The position numbers and the translations under genes are program-made. The notes under the pieces are model-generated. The model was given only the letters and a program-made list of their open reading frames with translations. It was not told the origin of the DNA and made no database searches. Shown one piece after another: positions 52,364 to 61,050 of a stretch of DNA of 64,000 nucleotides. Each line of letters begins with the position of its first letter. The first letter of the stretch is position 1. The DNA comes from Lacrimispora sp032078915 (GTDB lineage Bacteria > Bacillota > Clostridia > Lachnospirales > Lachnospiraceae), in assembly GCF_032078915.1 (NCBI RefSeq), contig NZ_DAMAUN010000006.1, positions 61,495 through 125,494 of the forward strand, written 5' to 3'.

Positions 52364-53539
52364 TTATTCCTGGTAGCCGTCCTGATACTCTTCCTGGTAG
52401 TACTGCGTTTCGCTGTTTCCACTGTCATGGTTTTCATTTCCAAAGCTTTCAAATCCGGCTCCTGCTTCCTGATAATCAAGCCCCAGCTCTTCAAACAGAC
52501 CGAGTTCTCTTGCCTGTGTCTCACTCTTAATGTCAATCTTATATCCGGTAAGACGCGCTGCAAGCCTTGCATTCTGTCCTTCCTTGCCGATAGCCAGTGA
52601 TAATTGATAATCCGGAACAATTACCTGAGCTTCCTTTGATTCCTCATCTGCAACAACACAGATAACCTTTGCAGGGCTTAATGCATTTTCGATCAAATAG
52701 GCCGGATTCTCATCCCAGTTGATGATATCGATTTTCTCTCCTCTTAACTCATTTACTATGGAGTTAACCCTTGCACCGTTTAAGCCTACACATGCACCTA
52801 CCGGATCTACGTTGGAATCATTGGATTTAACAGCAATTTTTGTTCTGGAACCGGCTTCTCTTGCAATCGCCTTGATTTCCACGGTTCCGTCTTTCACCTC
52901 AGCAACCTCGGATTCAAACAGGCGTTTTACCAGGTCCGGATGAGTTCTGGATACGGAAATTCTTGGGCCTTTGGGAGTATCCTTTACTTCCAGAACAAAC
53001 ACTTTGATTCTCTCTGTGGCCTTAAACACTTCTCCTTTTACCATTTCTGTTTCATTCAGTATGGCATCTACTTTGCCCAGATTAATGCTTACATTCCTGC
53101 CCAGATATCTCTGCACAATTCCTGTGACAACTTCCCTCTCCTGGCAGTACCAGTCGTTAAAGAGAGATTTTCTGCCTTCCTCACGGATCTTCTGCAGGAT
53201 CACGTTCTTTGCATTCTGTGTAGCAATTCTTCCAAACTTTTTTGAGTCAATCTGACAATGGATCACATCGCCGATATCGTACTTCGGATCTGCCATCTTT
53301 GCATCTGCCAGGCTGATCTGCAACAGGGGATCTTCAACTGTTTCCACCACTTCTTTTTCTGCAAATACATTGAAATCACAGGTTTCACGATTGATGCTGA
53401 CCTTGATATTATCCGCTTTTCCGAAATGGTTCTTGCACGCCGTAAGGAGAGAATTTTCGATTGCCTCTAACAGGGTATCCTTGCTGATATTATTCTCCTT
53501 CTCCAGAATATTCAGTGCTTCTAACAGTTCCTTATTCAT
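52364..53539 (-). CDS. nusA: transcription termination/antitermination protein NusA
   Basis: 391 residues. N-terminal RNA-polymerase-binding domain 1-125 (MNKELLEALNILEKENNISKD), S1 domain about 135-200 (EREVVTGIVQRYLGRNVSINLG), and KH1-KH2 about 215-345 (VDPVGACVGLNGARVNSIVNEL, LAIGKEGQNARLAARLTG). No E. coli-type acidic repeats; the tail is rich in Gln/Tyr/Glu (QYYQEEYQDGYQE), as in other Firmicutes but with a compositional echo of the IF2 repeats. Second gene of the operon. Confidence 0.95.
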   Translation of the reverse strand: MNKELLEALNILEKENNISKDTLLEAIENSLLTACKNHFGKADNIKVSINRETCDFNVFAEKEVVETVEDPLLQISLADAKMADPKYDIGDVIHCQIDSKKFGRIATQNAKNVILQKIREEGRKSLFNDWYCQEREVVTGIVQRYLGRNVSINLGKVDAILNETEMVKGEVFKATERIKVFVLEVKDTPKGPRISVSRTHPDLVKRLFESEVAEVKDGTVEIKAIAREAGSRTKIAVKSNDSNVDPVGACVGLNGARVNSIVNELRGEKIDIINWDENPAYLIENALSPAKVICVVADEESKEAQVIVPDYQLSLAIGKEGQNARLAARLTGYKIDIKSETQARELGLFEELGLDYQEAGAGFESFGNENHDSGNSETQYYQEEYQDGYQE

Positions 53540-53568
53540 TTTTTTATCCTCCTAATATCTCTTACTGT

Positions 53569-54036
53569 TTAGAAATCAAATGCCAGCCGGATCAAAGCGA
53601 TTTCCGGGCGGTTCAACACAAGCTCTATTCCGTCTTCCTGGGTAATGGTCACTGTTTCCCTGTCAAAGGATGTAAGCGTTCCTGAAAAATCCTTCTGTTT
53701 GTTTAAAGGCTTATATAACTTAATATCCACATCTTTTCCGATACTTCTATTAAAGTCTTTATCTTTTTTTAGCGGTCTTCCAAGCCCCGGAGAGCTGACC
53801 TCTAAAATGTAACTGTCCGCAATAAAATCCTTTTCATCCAGCCAGTCTCCCAGCCTGCGGCTTATGGTTTCACAATCATCTACCGTAATCCCGCCTTCTT
53901 TATCTATATAAGCCCGCAGATACCAGTTACCTGCCTCTTTTACGTACTCTATATCTACCAGTTCGAAATTATTTTCTTCCATAAGGGGCAGCAAAAAGCG
54001 TTCTGTCTTTGCCTCGTACTCTTCTCTCTTCGCCAT
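53569..54036 (-). CDS. rimP: ribosome maturation factor RimP
   Basis: 155 residues from ATG 54036 behind AAAGGTGGGAT; an earlier ATG at 54084 falls in the leader hairpin. Features: NFELVDIEYVKEAGNWYLRAYIDKEGGITVDDCETISR, then YILEVSSPGLGRPLKKDKDF, the RimP core. Needed for 30S maturation. First gene of the rimP-nusA-infB operon. Confidence 0.95.
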   Translation of the reverse strand: MAKREEYEAKTERFLLPLMEENNFELVDIEYVKEAGNWYLRAYIDKEGGITVDDCETISRRLGDWLDEKDFIADSYILEVSSPGLGRPLKKDKDFNRSIGKDVDIKLYKPLNKQKDFSGTLTSFDRETVTITQEDGIELVLNRPEIALIRLAFDF

Positions 54037-54063
54037 CTTTATCCCACCTTTCCAAACAAATTG

Positions 54064-54089
54064 AAAGAGTGGACTTTCGCCCACTCTTT
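54064..54089 (-). promoter_or_regulatory. leader hairpin of the rimP operon
   Basis: AAAGAGTGG (54064-54072) pairs with CCACTCTTT (54081-54089) between the promoter and the rimP start. Could be an attenuator; the following T-run is weak. Confidence 0.5.
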
Positions 54090-54117
54090 ATCTGCTAACT
54101 GTCATGTTATCTTAGAC

Positions 54118-54146
54118 AGTATAACACCGTTTATTCTCCATTGCAA
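54118..54146 (-). promoter_or_regulatory. promoter of the rimP-nusA-infB-ribF operon
   Basis: Minus strand TTGCAA (54146-54141), 17-bp spacer, TATACT (54123-54118). Confidence 0.7.
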
Positions 54147-54360
54147 GGGGTTTTTCTTATTTTTCCAGCATTTCTGCCATCTATTCCACCAGTTTATTGG
54201 CTTTTCCTGTAACAGGGCTTATCTTCAGGCGAGAAAAAAGGGAAAAAACAGCAATCCGGCATTTTATATCAAGGAGAAGAAGGTCTGGTCCTTCACACTC
54301 CTTTTTTTTGTACATATCATAACACTATATCAGATCAAATCTGTCATATAAGGAGGACCC
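54147..54360. other. intergenic between rimP promoter and the SsuB-like gene
   Basis: No gene seen. A small palindrome CAGATCAAATCTG lies near 54331-54343, just before the plus-strand ribosome site AAGGAGG. I checked for a TPP riboswitch, because thiamine-precursor transporters share this gene type, and did not find its conserved CUGAGA box. Confidence 0.4.
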
Positions 54361-55128
54361 ATGAAGCCAAAACTGGAAGTTCGCGGGATCAGTTACTCCT
54401 ATCATTCCCTTGAGGGTGAGACACTGGCCCTTTCCAATATATCATTTACTGCAGATAACGGAGAATTTCTTGCAATCGTCGGCCCATCCGGCTGCGGGAA
54501 ATCAACCCTTCTATCTCTTCTTAGCGGATTATTAGTACCTGACGAAGGAGAAATCTTAATTGACGGCGTCTCCCAGGCAGAATCCGGCGTCAATATCGGT
54601 TACATGCTGCAGCGGGATCACCTTTTTGAATGGCGTACGATTATGGGAAATGCCGAACTGGGGCTGGAAATTCAGAAAAAGCGAAACAAAAGCTCCAAAG
54701 AAAAGCTGCATCAGATGCTCCATACTTACGGCCTTGGAAGCTTTGAGCAGGCAAAGCCGTCTGAACTGTCCGGAGGCATGCGGCAGCGTGCCGCACTGGT
54801 CCGCACCCTGGCCCTGGAACCGGACCTTCTTTTATTAGACGAACCATTTTCCGCATTGGACTATCAAACCAGGCTTTCCGTCTGTGATGACATCAGTTCC
54901 ATTATAAAAAGCACTCATAAAACTGCGATTCTTATCACACATGACCTTTCCGAAGCAATCAGTGTTGCCGACAGAGTCATCGTACTGACAAGCAGGCCCG
55001 GCGAAATAAAAGCCATCGTACCGGTTTCCTTCGGAGGCGACGATATACGGCCTTTGACACGGCGGAACATGCCGGAATTTTCTGTCTACTTTAATCAGGT
55101 ATGGAAGGAGCTGCAGAATCATGATTGA
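54361..55128 (+). CDS. ABC transporter ATPase, nitrate/sulfonate/taurine (SsuB/TauB) type
   Basis: 255 residues. Walker A GPSGCGKST is near 40, Q-loop YMLQRDHLFEWRTI, signature LSGGMRQRAALVRTLA, Walker B LLLLDEPFSALD and switch LITHDLSEAISVADRVIVLTSRPGEI. The R-D-x-L-F-x-W-R-T segment and the SRPG ending are typical of SsuB/TauB/ThiZ-like ATPases. Overlaps the permease gene by 8 nt. No binding protein follows, so the ligand cannot be guessed beyond sulfonate, nitrate, taurine or pyrimidine precursor. Confidence 0.9.
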   Translation: MKPKLEVRGISYSYHSLEGETLALSNISFTADNGEFLAIVGPSGCGKSTLLSLLSGLLVPDEGEILIDGVSQAESGVNIGYMLQRDHLFEWRTIMGNAELGLEIQKKRNKSSKEKLHQMLHTYGLGSFEQAKPSELSGGMRQRAALVRTLALEPDLLLLDEPFSALDYQTRLSVCDDISSIIKSTHKTAILITHDLSEAISVADRVIVLTSRPGEIKAIVPVSFGGDDIRPLTRRNMPEFSVYFNQVWKELQNHD

Positions 55129-55918
55129 GACTCATCCCACCTTAGCCCAACAGGAGTTTATTGAAAGAGAAAAGCTGCACCGCCGCAATGTCAGAGTGTG
55201 GCGTACCATGCTGCTGGTACTGCTTCTTTCTCTTTGGGAGCTGTGTGCAAGACTGGGTATGATCAATGACTTCATATTCAGCTCTCCTTCCCGTGTGACC
55301 ATCTGCTTTCTTAATATGGTAGTGGACAAAAGCATTTTTATGCACATTGGGGTAACCGTGATGGAAACCCTCATAAGCTTTGCCCTTGTCACCATCTCAG
55401 GCCTGCTGATCGCTGTTCTTTTATGGTCCAGCCGCAGTGTATCGGAAGTGTTGGAGCCTTATCTTGTCATGCTCAACAGCCTTCCAAAATCGGCCCTTGC
55501 TCCCATCTTAATTGTATGGCTGGGCAATAATATTAAGACCATCATTGTTGCTTCCATTTCTGTGGCCGTTTTTGGATGCATCATGACGCTCCATACCGGC
55601 TTTTCCCAGGTAGATCCTGACATGATCAAGCTGATCTATTCCCTGGGAGGTAAGAAAAAGGATGTTCTTTTTAAAGTACTTCTTCCAGGTTCTGTGCCTC
55701 TTATCATCAGCAATACAAAGGTCAATATCGGGCTTTGTCTGGTTGGTGTTATCATTGGAGAATTTTTGGCGGCGAATAAAGGACTTGGATATTTGATTAT
55801 CTATGGAAGCCAGGTATTTAAGATGGATCTTGTCGTAATGTCTATTGTGATCCTTTGTATTGTATCGGCGATTTTGTATCAGGGGATTGCTTTGCTGGAG
55901 AAGAAAATTAGATTTTAG
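55121..55918 (+). CDS. ABC transporter permease, SsuC/TauC type
   Basis: 265 residues with about six hydrophobic segments and the loop LNSLPKSALAPILIVWLG...DPDMIKLIYSLGGKKKDVLFKVLLPGSVPLI in outline, which is the EAA motif of the SsuC/TauC/ThiX group. Ends ALLEKKIRF. Its last 92 bp (55817-55908) recur at 63792-63883, 7,975 bp away, with 89 of 92 bases identical. A third component (solute-binding lipoprotein) would normally accompany this pair; it is missing. Confidence 0.9.
   Translation: MIETHPTLAQQEFIEREKLHRRNVRVWRTMLLVLLLSLWELCARLGMINDFIFSSPSRVTICFLNMVVDKSIFMHIGVTVMETLISFALVTISGLLIAVLLWSSRSVSEVLEPYLVMLNSLPKSALAPILIVWLGNNIKTIIVASISVAVFGCIMTLHTGFSQVDPDMIKLIYSLGGKKKDVLFKVLLPGSVPLIISNTKVNIGLCLVGVIIGEFLAANKGLGYLIIYGSQVFKMDLVVMSIVILCIVSAILYQGIALLEKKIRF
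55817..55908 (+). repeat. left 92-bp direct repeat (permease 3' end)
   Basis: Starts TTTAAGATGGATCTTGTCG; matches 63792-63883 in direct orientation without gaps, three substitutions. The two copies bound the LacI-GH130-ABC segment. Confidence 0.9.
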
Positions 55919-55928
55919 ATTTTAATGG

Positions 55929-55962
55929 AACTGTGGCACTAGAAGTTTAGTACCACAGTTTA
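55929..55962 (+). terminator. intrinsic terminator after the permease
   Basis: AACTGTGG-ACTA pairs with TAGT-CCACAGTT (55929-55960). Only a short T-run follows. Confidence 0.6.
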
Positions 55963-56038
55963 GTCTGAACGTTTTTCTGTAAATAAGATTTTATAGGGTC
56001 TTCTATGATAAAATATTATATCATAGGAGGCCTTTATT

Positions 56039-56161
56039 ATGGCTAGAGTAAAGAAACCGAAAACGCAACATCATTCACCAGCTCTTACGGGAGTAAGGCA
56101 TCCAGTCAGCGCCTGCAGAATCCGATTCCTTCGGCAACAAGACTATCTGCCTTTCATATAG
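56039..56161 (+). CDS. short basic ORF at the island edge, probably truncated
   Basis: 40 residues, ATG preceded by AGGAGG at 56025-56030 with good spacing. Starts MARVKKPKTQHHSPALTG, then changes character. The strong ribosome site with no recognisable full-length product suggests the 5' end of a transposase-like gene cut by a later rearrangement. A palindrome (CTATGATA...TATCATAG) lies just upstream. Family not proven. Confidence 0.3.
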   Translation: MARVKKPKTQHHSPALTGVRHPVSACRIRFLRQQDYLPFI

Positions 56162-56186
56162 GTGCGCCACGGTTCTTTTATCTCTT

Positions 56187-57227
56187 TCATTGGTGATTTG
56201 ACACTTGTACCGTTTCACGTTCCACCAGATTTACACCAATGACCGTATTTTCCGACAAGGCATCCATGTGATTCAACCGGTAAATCAGCCTTTGAACGGC
56301 CCTTTTTCCCATAATCTCTTTATTTACATTGATAGTCGTCAACTTCGGTCTTATTTTCTCACACATATCTATATTATCAAATCCAACGATGGATATATCA
56401 TCCGGAACCGTATAACTCAGTACCTGCAGAGCCATCATGAGGGCCAATGCCGCCTTATCATTAGAGCATACAAAAACCTCCGGTAAATGTTCTTTCTTTT
56501 TCACCAGCTCAATGATCTGTTTATTATAGTTATTCAAAACCGCGGATTCAATCCCATCAAAAATGGAATATTTATCAGTATATTCCGTCAGATGATCTTT
56601 GAGTTCAGCAGGCCCCAAAGTCCGCAGGGCCTCCTGATATCCCCAGAATCTCTCCTTAATGCTCAGTGAATAAGACAGCTCTCCAAAGAAGCCAATTTTC
56701 TTAAATCCCTTCTGAAGCAGGTATTTCACTACAATGAATCCACCCAGTTTATTATCCGTCAGGATACTGTCGATGTTTTTAACCAATGACGCATGATCGG
56801 CTAATACAATAGGAATCTTATATTTCTGCAAAGTATCAATGTTACTGTCACTGATTTTTCCAATGATGATGATGCCGCTTCCCCTCCGCTCCACGACCAT
56901 CTTGGGGACCTCCATCTGATTATCATCGAAAAAGTTCATGGATACATCGTATCCGTTTCGTTTCGCTTCCTCTACAACTGCATACAGAATGATCCCATAG
57001 AAGTTCATATCCTTGGAATACCGGTCCTGCATCATGACACACAGATTGGTTTTTTCATACGTTCTTAAATACTTTTCTCTTTCATCCAGATATCCTAAAT
57101 CATCTGCCGTACGGAGAATCTTGAGCCTCATCTCCTCACTGACTCCCGGTTTGTTATTAAGAGCAAGTGAGACCGCATTTATGGATACCCCATGTATATC
57201 GGCAATATCCTTCATCGTTGGTTTCAT
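56187..57227 (-). CDS. LacI-family transcriptional regulator
   Basis: 346 residues from ATG 57227, which follows GGGAGGG and overlaps the mutase stop by 4 nt; the upstream ATG 57245 lies within that gene. LacI HTH: TMKDIADIHGVSINAVSLALNNKPGVSEEMRLKIL. The periplasmic-binding-protein-like sensor domain follows, with KYKIPIVLADHA and PDDISIVGFDNIDMCEKIRPKLTTINVN near the end. Last gene of the GH130 cluster; likely controls it in response to a sugar. Confidence 0.92.
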   Translation of the reverse strand: MKPTMKDIADIHGVSINAVSLALNNKPGVSEEMRLKILRTADDLGYLDEREKYLRTYEKTNLCVMMQDRYSKDMNFYGIILYAVVEEAKRNGYDVSMNFFDDNQMEVPKMVVERRGSGIIIIGKISDSNIDTLQKYKIPIVLADHASLVKNIDSILTDNKLGGFIVVKYLLQKGFKKIGFFGELSYSLSIKERFWGYQEALRTLGPAELKDHLTEYTDKYSIFDGIESAVLNNYNKQIIELVKKKEHLPEVFVCSNDKAALALMMALQVLSYTVPDDISIVGFDNIDMCEKIRPKLTTINVNKEIMGKRAVQRLIYRLNHMDALSENTVIGVNLVERETVQVSNHQ

Positions 57228-58969
57228 ACCAATCCCTCCCTGCAAGATCGATGATCAAAGTTTGTATCGTTTTCCACCCAGAGATCGCATTTGGAAACAA
57301 GCTCCTTGATTGCAAGTGCCGCTTCCTCCCTGTTTGGCCGCTTTACCATAAGGTACAGCTTCAGTTTTGGCTCTGTGCCGGATGGACGGATGATGATTCT
57401 GCTCCCATCCTCCAGTATAAGGGAAACAACATTGCTCTTTGGAAGTCCGGTATGGTCCATGAGGTAATCCGTACGGTCTTTTATGATCGCTCCGGGAAAA
57501 ACCTGGTCGCTTTTTCTCACGTCCTCCATGAACTTATCCATGACTCCAATCCCTGCATATTCATAGGATAACAGCCGGTTCTCATAATGTCCATACGCAA
57601 AATATAACTCTTCCAATGCCTGAAGAAGATTTTTCTTCCGGCTCTTATGAAATGCTGCCATCTCACAGACAAGGATAACCCCATTTACGCCATCTTTGTC
57701 CCGGACATAAGTCCCGGACAGATATCCGCAGCTCTCCTCAAATCCAAAAATAAAACGTTCTTCCTCTTTCTTCTCTTCCAGAAATCCGATTTGCTCTCCG
57801 ATGAATTTAAATCCCGTAAGAACATTTCTCAATTCCACCTGATAATTCTTTGCAATATCTTCTGCCATGGGTGTGGTGACTATGGTCTTCACTGCTACCG
57901 GCTGCTGCGGCATCCGGATCATCCGTGTTCTCCAGCCGCAGATATAATCAAACAGCAGTACGCCGATTTCATTTCCTGTAAATAGCCGTTTCTTACCGTC
58001 TTCCATCACGACTCCAACGCCCACTCTGTCGCAGTCCGGGTCGGTAGCTAAGAAAAAGTCCGCCTGTTTTTCTTCTGCCTCCCTGGCTGCAAGTTCCATG
58101 GCTGTTTCAATCTCCGGATTTGGATAAGGACAGGTAGGAAAGTTCCCGTCCGGCAATTCCTGTTCTTTTACCGTGAAAACCTCTATGTTGGGATATTTTT
58201 TAAGAACTGTTCTGACAGGGATATTACCGGTTCCGTTGAGAGGGCTGTAAACAACTTTAAGAGGCACCGGCTCCATAACGGTACAAGCTTTCCTGACAGC
58301 CCATTGGTAGGAATCCTCCACCTCCCGGCCTATGAGTTCAATCCTCTTTTCAAACAAATGACAGGCAAAGACGCTGTCCATATGATCGGGCTCATTGTAA
58401 CCGGAGCCGCCGGAATAACCGCTTCGCTTTTCCATAAAATACGGTTCCTTCTCCATGTAATCCGCCACCTTTTTCGCACCATCCACGGTCAGCTGACAGC
58501 CATCCGGCCCATAGACCTTATACCCATTATATACTCCAGGATTATGGCTTGCGGTGATAACAATCCCACCGTTACATCCATAATACCTCACCGCATAGGA
58601 AAGCATGGGAGTCGGTGTAATCCTCTGATAGAGGTACACCTTTACGCCCTTTTCTGCCAACTCGCAGGCTGTCAACCTGGCAAAGGTCCCGCTCATATTC
58701 CGGCTGTCATAGGCGATGGCACAGGAGGGCTTCTCAGCCGTCTTAAGCAGGTAAGCTGCAAAGCCCCTGGTAGCTCTGGCAACCGTATACACATTCATCC
58801 GGTTAGTTCCGGCTCCAAGCTTTCCGCGGAGTCCGCCGGTGCCAAAGGCCAAATCCCAAGTAAACCGCTCCTCAAGCTCCGGCTCCTCACAAGCGGAAAG
58901 CTCCTCTTTAAGCGTTTTATCCAGCTCTTTATATGTGATCCATTCCCTATACTTAATCCTCCAACTCAT
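57224..58969 (-). CDS. phosphoglucomutase / phosphomannomutase
   Basis: 581 residues from ATG 58969 (AGGAG six bases upstream; an earlier ATG 58996 overlaps the GH130 stop). Alpha-D-phosphohexomutase: sugar-binding FGTGGLRGKLGAGTNRMN near 40, catalytic phosphoserine in GIVITASHNPGVYNGYKVYG near 140, metal loop ATDPDCDRVGVG near 305, FGFEESCGYL near 395 and the phosphate-binding RPSGTEPKLKLY near 555. Interconverts hexose-1- and 6-phosphates. Next to a GH130 phosphorylase, which releases mannose-1-phosphate, it most simply converts Man-1-P to Man-6-P. Confidence 0.92.
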   Translation of the reverse strand: MSWRIKYREWITYKELDKTLKEELSACEEPELEERFTWDLAFGTGGLRGKLGAGTNRMNVYTVARATRGFAAYLLKTAEKPSCAIAYDSRNMSGTFARLTACELAEKGVKVYLYQRITPTPMLSYAVRYYGCNGGIVITASHNPGVYNGYKVYGPDGCQLTVDGAKKVADYMEKEPYFMEKRSGYSGGSGYNEPDHMDSVFACHLFEKRIELIGREVEDSYQWAVRKACTVMEPVPLKVVYSPLNGTGNIPVRTVLKKYPNIEVFTVKEQELPDGNFPTCPYPNPEIETAMELAAREAEEKQADFFLATDPDCDRVGVGVVMEDGKKRLFTGNEIGVLLFDYICGWRTRMIRMPQQPVAVKTIVTTPMAEDIAKNYQVELRNVLTGFKFIGEQIGFLEEKKEEERFIFGFEESCGYLSGTYVRDKDGVNGVILVCEMAAFHKSRKKNLLQALEELYFAYGHYENRLLSYEYAGIGVMDKFMEDVRKSDQVFPGAIIKDRTDYLMDHTGLPKSNVVSLILEDGSRIIIRPSGTEPKLKLYLMVKRPNREEAALAIKELVSKCDLWVENDTNFDHRSCREGLV

Positions 58970-58995
58970 GCAGAGCTCCTCTCCATTGTCCGACA

Positions 58996-60096
58996 TTACC
59001 GGATGCCCAAATGTCTGTAGATATCCATCAGGCTGATTTCTGCCATACAGATGCTGTCATCTGCCGCGCCATAATAGATTTTTAGATTCCCGGCCTCACA
59101 AATGCAGCCGCAGGTGAATACTACCTGACCGAAGAAACCATTCACTTCATAATCCATCTCAGGCTCCAATAAAGGCTGCTGTGATTTGGCCAGAATCTTT
59201 TCCGGATTCTTTCCGTCCAGAAGAAAAGCCCCAAGACAATACCGGTTGTTCTTATCGGCCGCGTGATAAATTTTAAGCCAGCCTTTTTCCGTCTTGAACG
59301 GAGGTGCACCTCCTCCGATCCTGCCATTTTCCCAACCTTCCTCAGAGACACCATAGAAGTGCTTATGTTCTCCCCAATGAATCATATCCGGTGATTTGGA
59401 TATCCAGATATCCGGTGTTCCAATTCCCTTTGGAACCGGCCGATTGAATGCATAGTAATCCTCTCCCACCTTCTCCGGGAAAATAGCAACGTCTTTATTT
59501 TCAGGGAGAAACAGGATTCCCTTTCTTTCAAATTGCTTAAAATCTTTTGTAGTAATGAGTGCGGTGGCCGCACCATTGGGAGATACCGCCGTATAGTTGA
59601 TATAATACACCTCCCCAATCTGGGTTATCCTGGGATCCTCCATTCCCCAACTTTCCTCATTTGCACTTGGCATAATTGTCGGCTTGTCATCCAGGGTAAA
59701 GTGTATCCCATCCTTTGATCTTGCCAGACGCAGGTGAGACAATGTAGTTAAATATACCACGCTGCTGTTTCCGTCTCTTCCTTTGGTAATGGTTCTTGCA
59801 TCATCAAAATACAGCTGTGGATGTTCCGATTTCTTAATCGTAATGGTTTTAAAATAACTTTCATGATCTTTTTCTTCTACAATTGGGAAGCAGATCTCAT
59901 CTTCCGCTTTGCTCTCTACAGCTTCCGCCACACGGCATAACAGGACATACTCATCCTTGTATTTTGCTGCACCGCAGTTAAATATTCCCTTTACTACGAA
60001 GTTCTCACAGGATGGTTTTACATCTTCTGTTTTGAGCAGAGGATTATGGGTACACCTCTTTATTCCGATTTCCTGAAGCATTGTTTTATTATTCAT
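58996..60096 (-). CDS. GH130 beta-mannoside phosphorylase
   Basis: 366 residues. Five-bladed propeller of family GH130: CRVAEAV early, SWGMEDPRITQIG near 150 with the catalytic Asp in EDPR, GRIGGGAPPFKTEKGWLKIYHA near 255-275 with phosphate-binding residues, and LLEPEMDYEVNGFFGQVVFTCG near 305. These enzymes cleave beta-mannosidic bonds with phosphate to give mannose-1-phosphate. Whether the substrate is mannosyl-glucose, mannobiose, longer beta-1,4- or beta-1,2-mannan, or mannosyl-GlcNAc cannot be told by eye. No signal peptide, so it works on imported oligosaccharide. Confidence 0.9.
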   Translation of the reverse strand: MNNKTMLQEIGIKRCTHNPLLKTEDVKPSCENFVVKGIFNCGAAKYKDEYVLLCRVAEAVESKAEDEICFPIVEEKDHESYFKTITIKKSEHPQLYFDDARTITKGRDGNSSVVYLTTLSHLRLARSKDGIHFTLDDKPTIMPSANEESWGMEDPRITQIGEVYYINYTAVSPNGAATALITTKDFKQFERKGILFLPENKDVAIFPEKVGEDYYAFNRPVPKGIGTPDIWISKSPDMIHWGEHKHFYGVSEEGWENGRIGGGAPPFKTEKGWLKIYHAADKNNRYCLGAFLLDGKNPEKILAKSQQPLLEPEMDYEVNGFFGQVVFTCGCICEAGNLKIYYGAADDSICMAEISLMDIYRHLGIR

Positions 60097-60147
60097 TCGC
60101 TTTCCTTTACATATTGCAGGTTAAATGCAATACAGCCACAATCTTCC

Positions 60148-60199
60148 GGTTGAAAGAACGCATTGTGACATTCCTTTCTTAACTGATTTTCTTTCAACC
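60148..60199 (-). promoter_or_regulatory. inverted repeat between permease and GH130 genes
   Basis: GGTTGAAAG (60148-60156) and CTTTCAACC (60191-60199), perfect 9-bp arms around 34 nt in the intercistronic gap. Possible processing or attenuation stem. Confidence 0.4.
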
Positions 60200-60206
60200 A
60201 TTCTGC

Positions 60207-61037
60207 TTACTTCAGCATAAAATTAATTCCTTCTTTAAAATACTTTGAAAAGCATAAAAACAAAATAATAACTGGAAGAGTCAACATGACAGAGGCGGCA
60301 TACATGGGCCCCGGCAAGGTTGAGTTCTGATTAAACTGGGTGGATATCATGACATTTAAAGTCTGCATTTTTACATCCGGTGCTACCAGCATATCCCACA
60401 TCAGCTCATTCCATCTGGTCATAAATACAGATAAAAATACGATGATGCTAATGGATTTAGTAGAAGGTAGTGCTATTTTCATCAGTATTTTTATGTCACT
60501 TGCTCCGTCAATCTTCGCTGCCTCAAATACTGCAGAAGGGACTGTCTTAAAGTAATTGATGTACATAAAGATTCCCCATATGGAGATGACGAGAGGAAGG
60601 ATCATTCCCAGGTAATGGTTTGCCAGAGGCTTAATCAGCATATACCTTGGCACCAGCAGAATGATGACCGGGAAAAACATCTGAAATAATAAGGAAGAAT
60701 AAATGATGCTCTTGCCCTTATATTGCATATGTGTGGTCGCATAACCGGTCATGAGTCCAACCCATACAGAAACTGCCGCTGTGGGAATCGATACGAGGAA
60801 AGAATTCATTAAGGCACGGATCCATTTAAGTGCATCTTTTGCCCCAGCTCCATTTCCGCCCAGCAGATACCGGTAGCTGTCCAGGGATACCCCTTTGGGT
60901 ATCAGAGCCTTATCCACCATATTCCAGGGCAAAAAGGATTGAAGCACCATATAGTAATACGGAAACAGAGATATCAGCATCAAAACCAGCGTGACCATAC
61001 AGATGATGACCGTAGACACTTTAACTTTCTTTTTCAT
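60207..61037 (-). CDS. carbohydrate ABC permease (MalG type), GH130 cluster
   Basis: 276 residues from ATG 61037, eight bases after GGAGG; the upstream ATG 61061 overlaps the previous gene. Six membrane segments. The EAA loop VPSAVFEAAKIDGASDIKILMKIALP is near 165-190. CUT1-type partner of the next protein; no dedicated ATPase gene. Confidence 0.92.
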   Translation of the reverse strand: MKKKVKVSTVIICMVTLVLMLISLFPYYYMVLQSFLPWNMVDKALIPKGVSLDSYRYLLGGNGAGAKDALKWIRALMNSFLVSIPTAAVSVWVGLMTGYATTHMQYKGKSIIYSSLLFQMFFPVIILLVPRYMLIKPLANHYLGMILPLVISIWGIFMYINYFKTVPSAVFEAAKIDGASDIKILMKIALPSTKSISIIVFLSVFMTRWNELMWDMLVAPDVKMQTLNVMISTQFNQNSTLPGPMYAASVMLTLPVIILFLCFSKYFKEGINFMLK

Positions 61038-61050
61038 CGTTTTCACCTCC

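Noticed and set aside
54147..54360. TPP riboswitch ahead of the SsuBC-like genes
   Set aside because: Conserved CUGAGA element not found.
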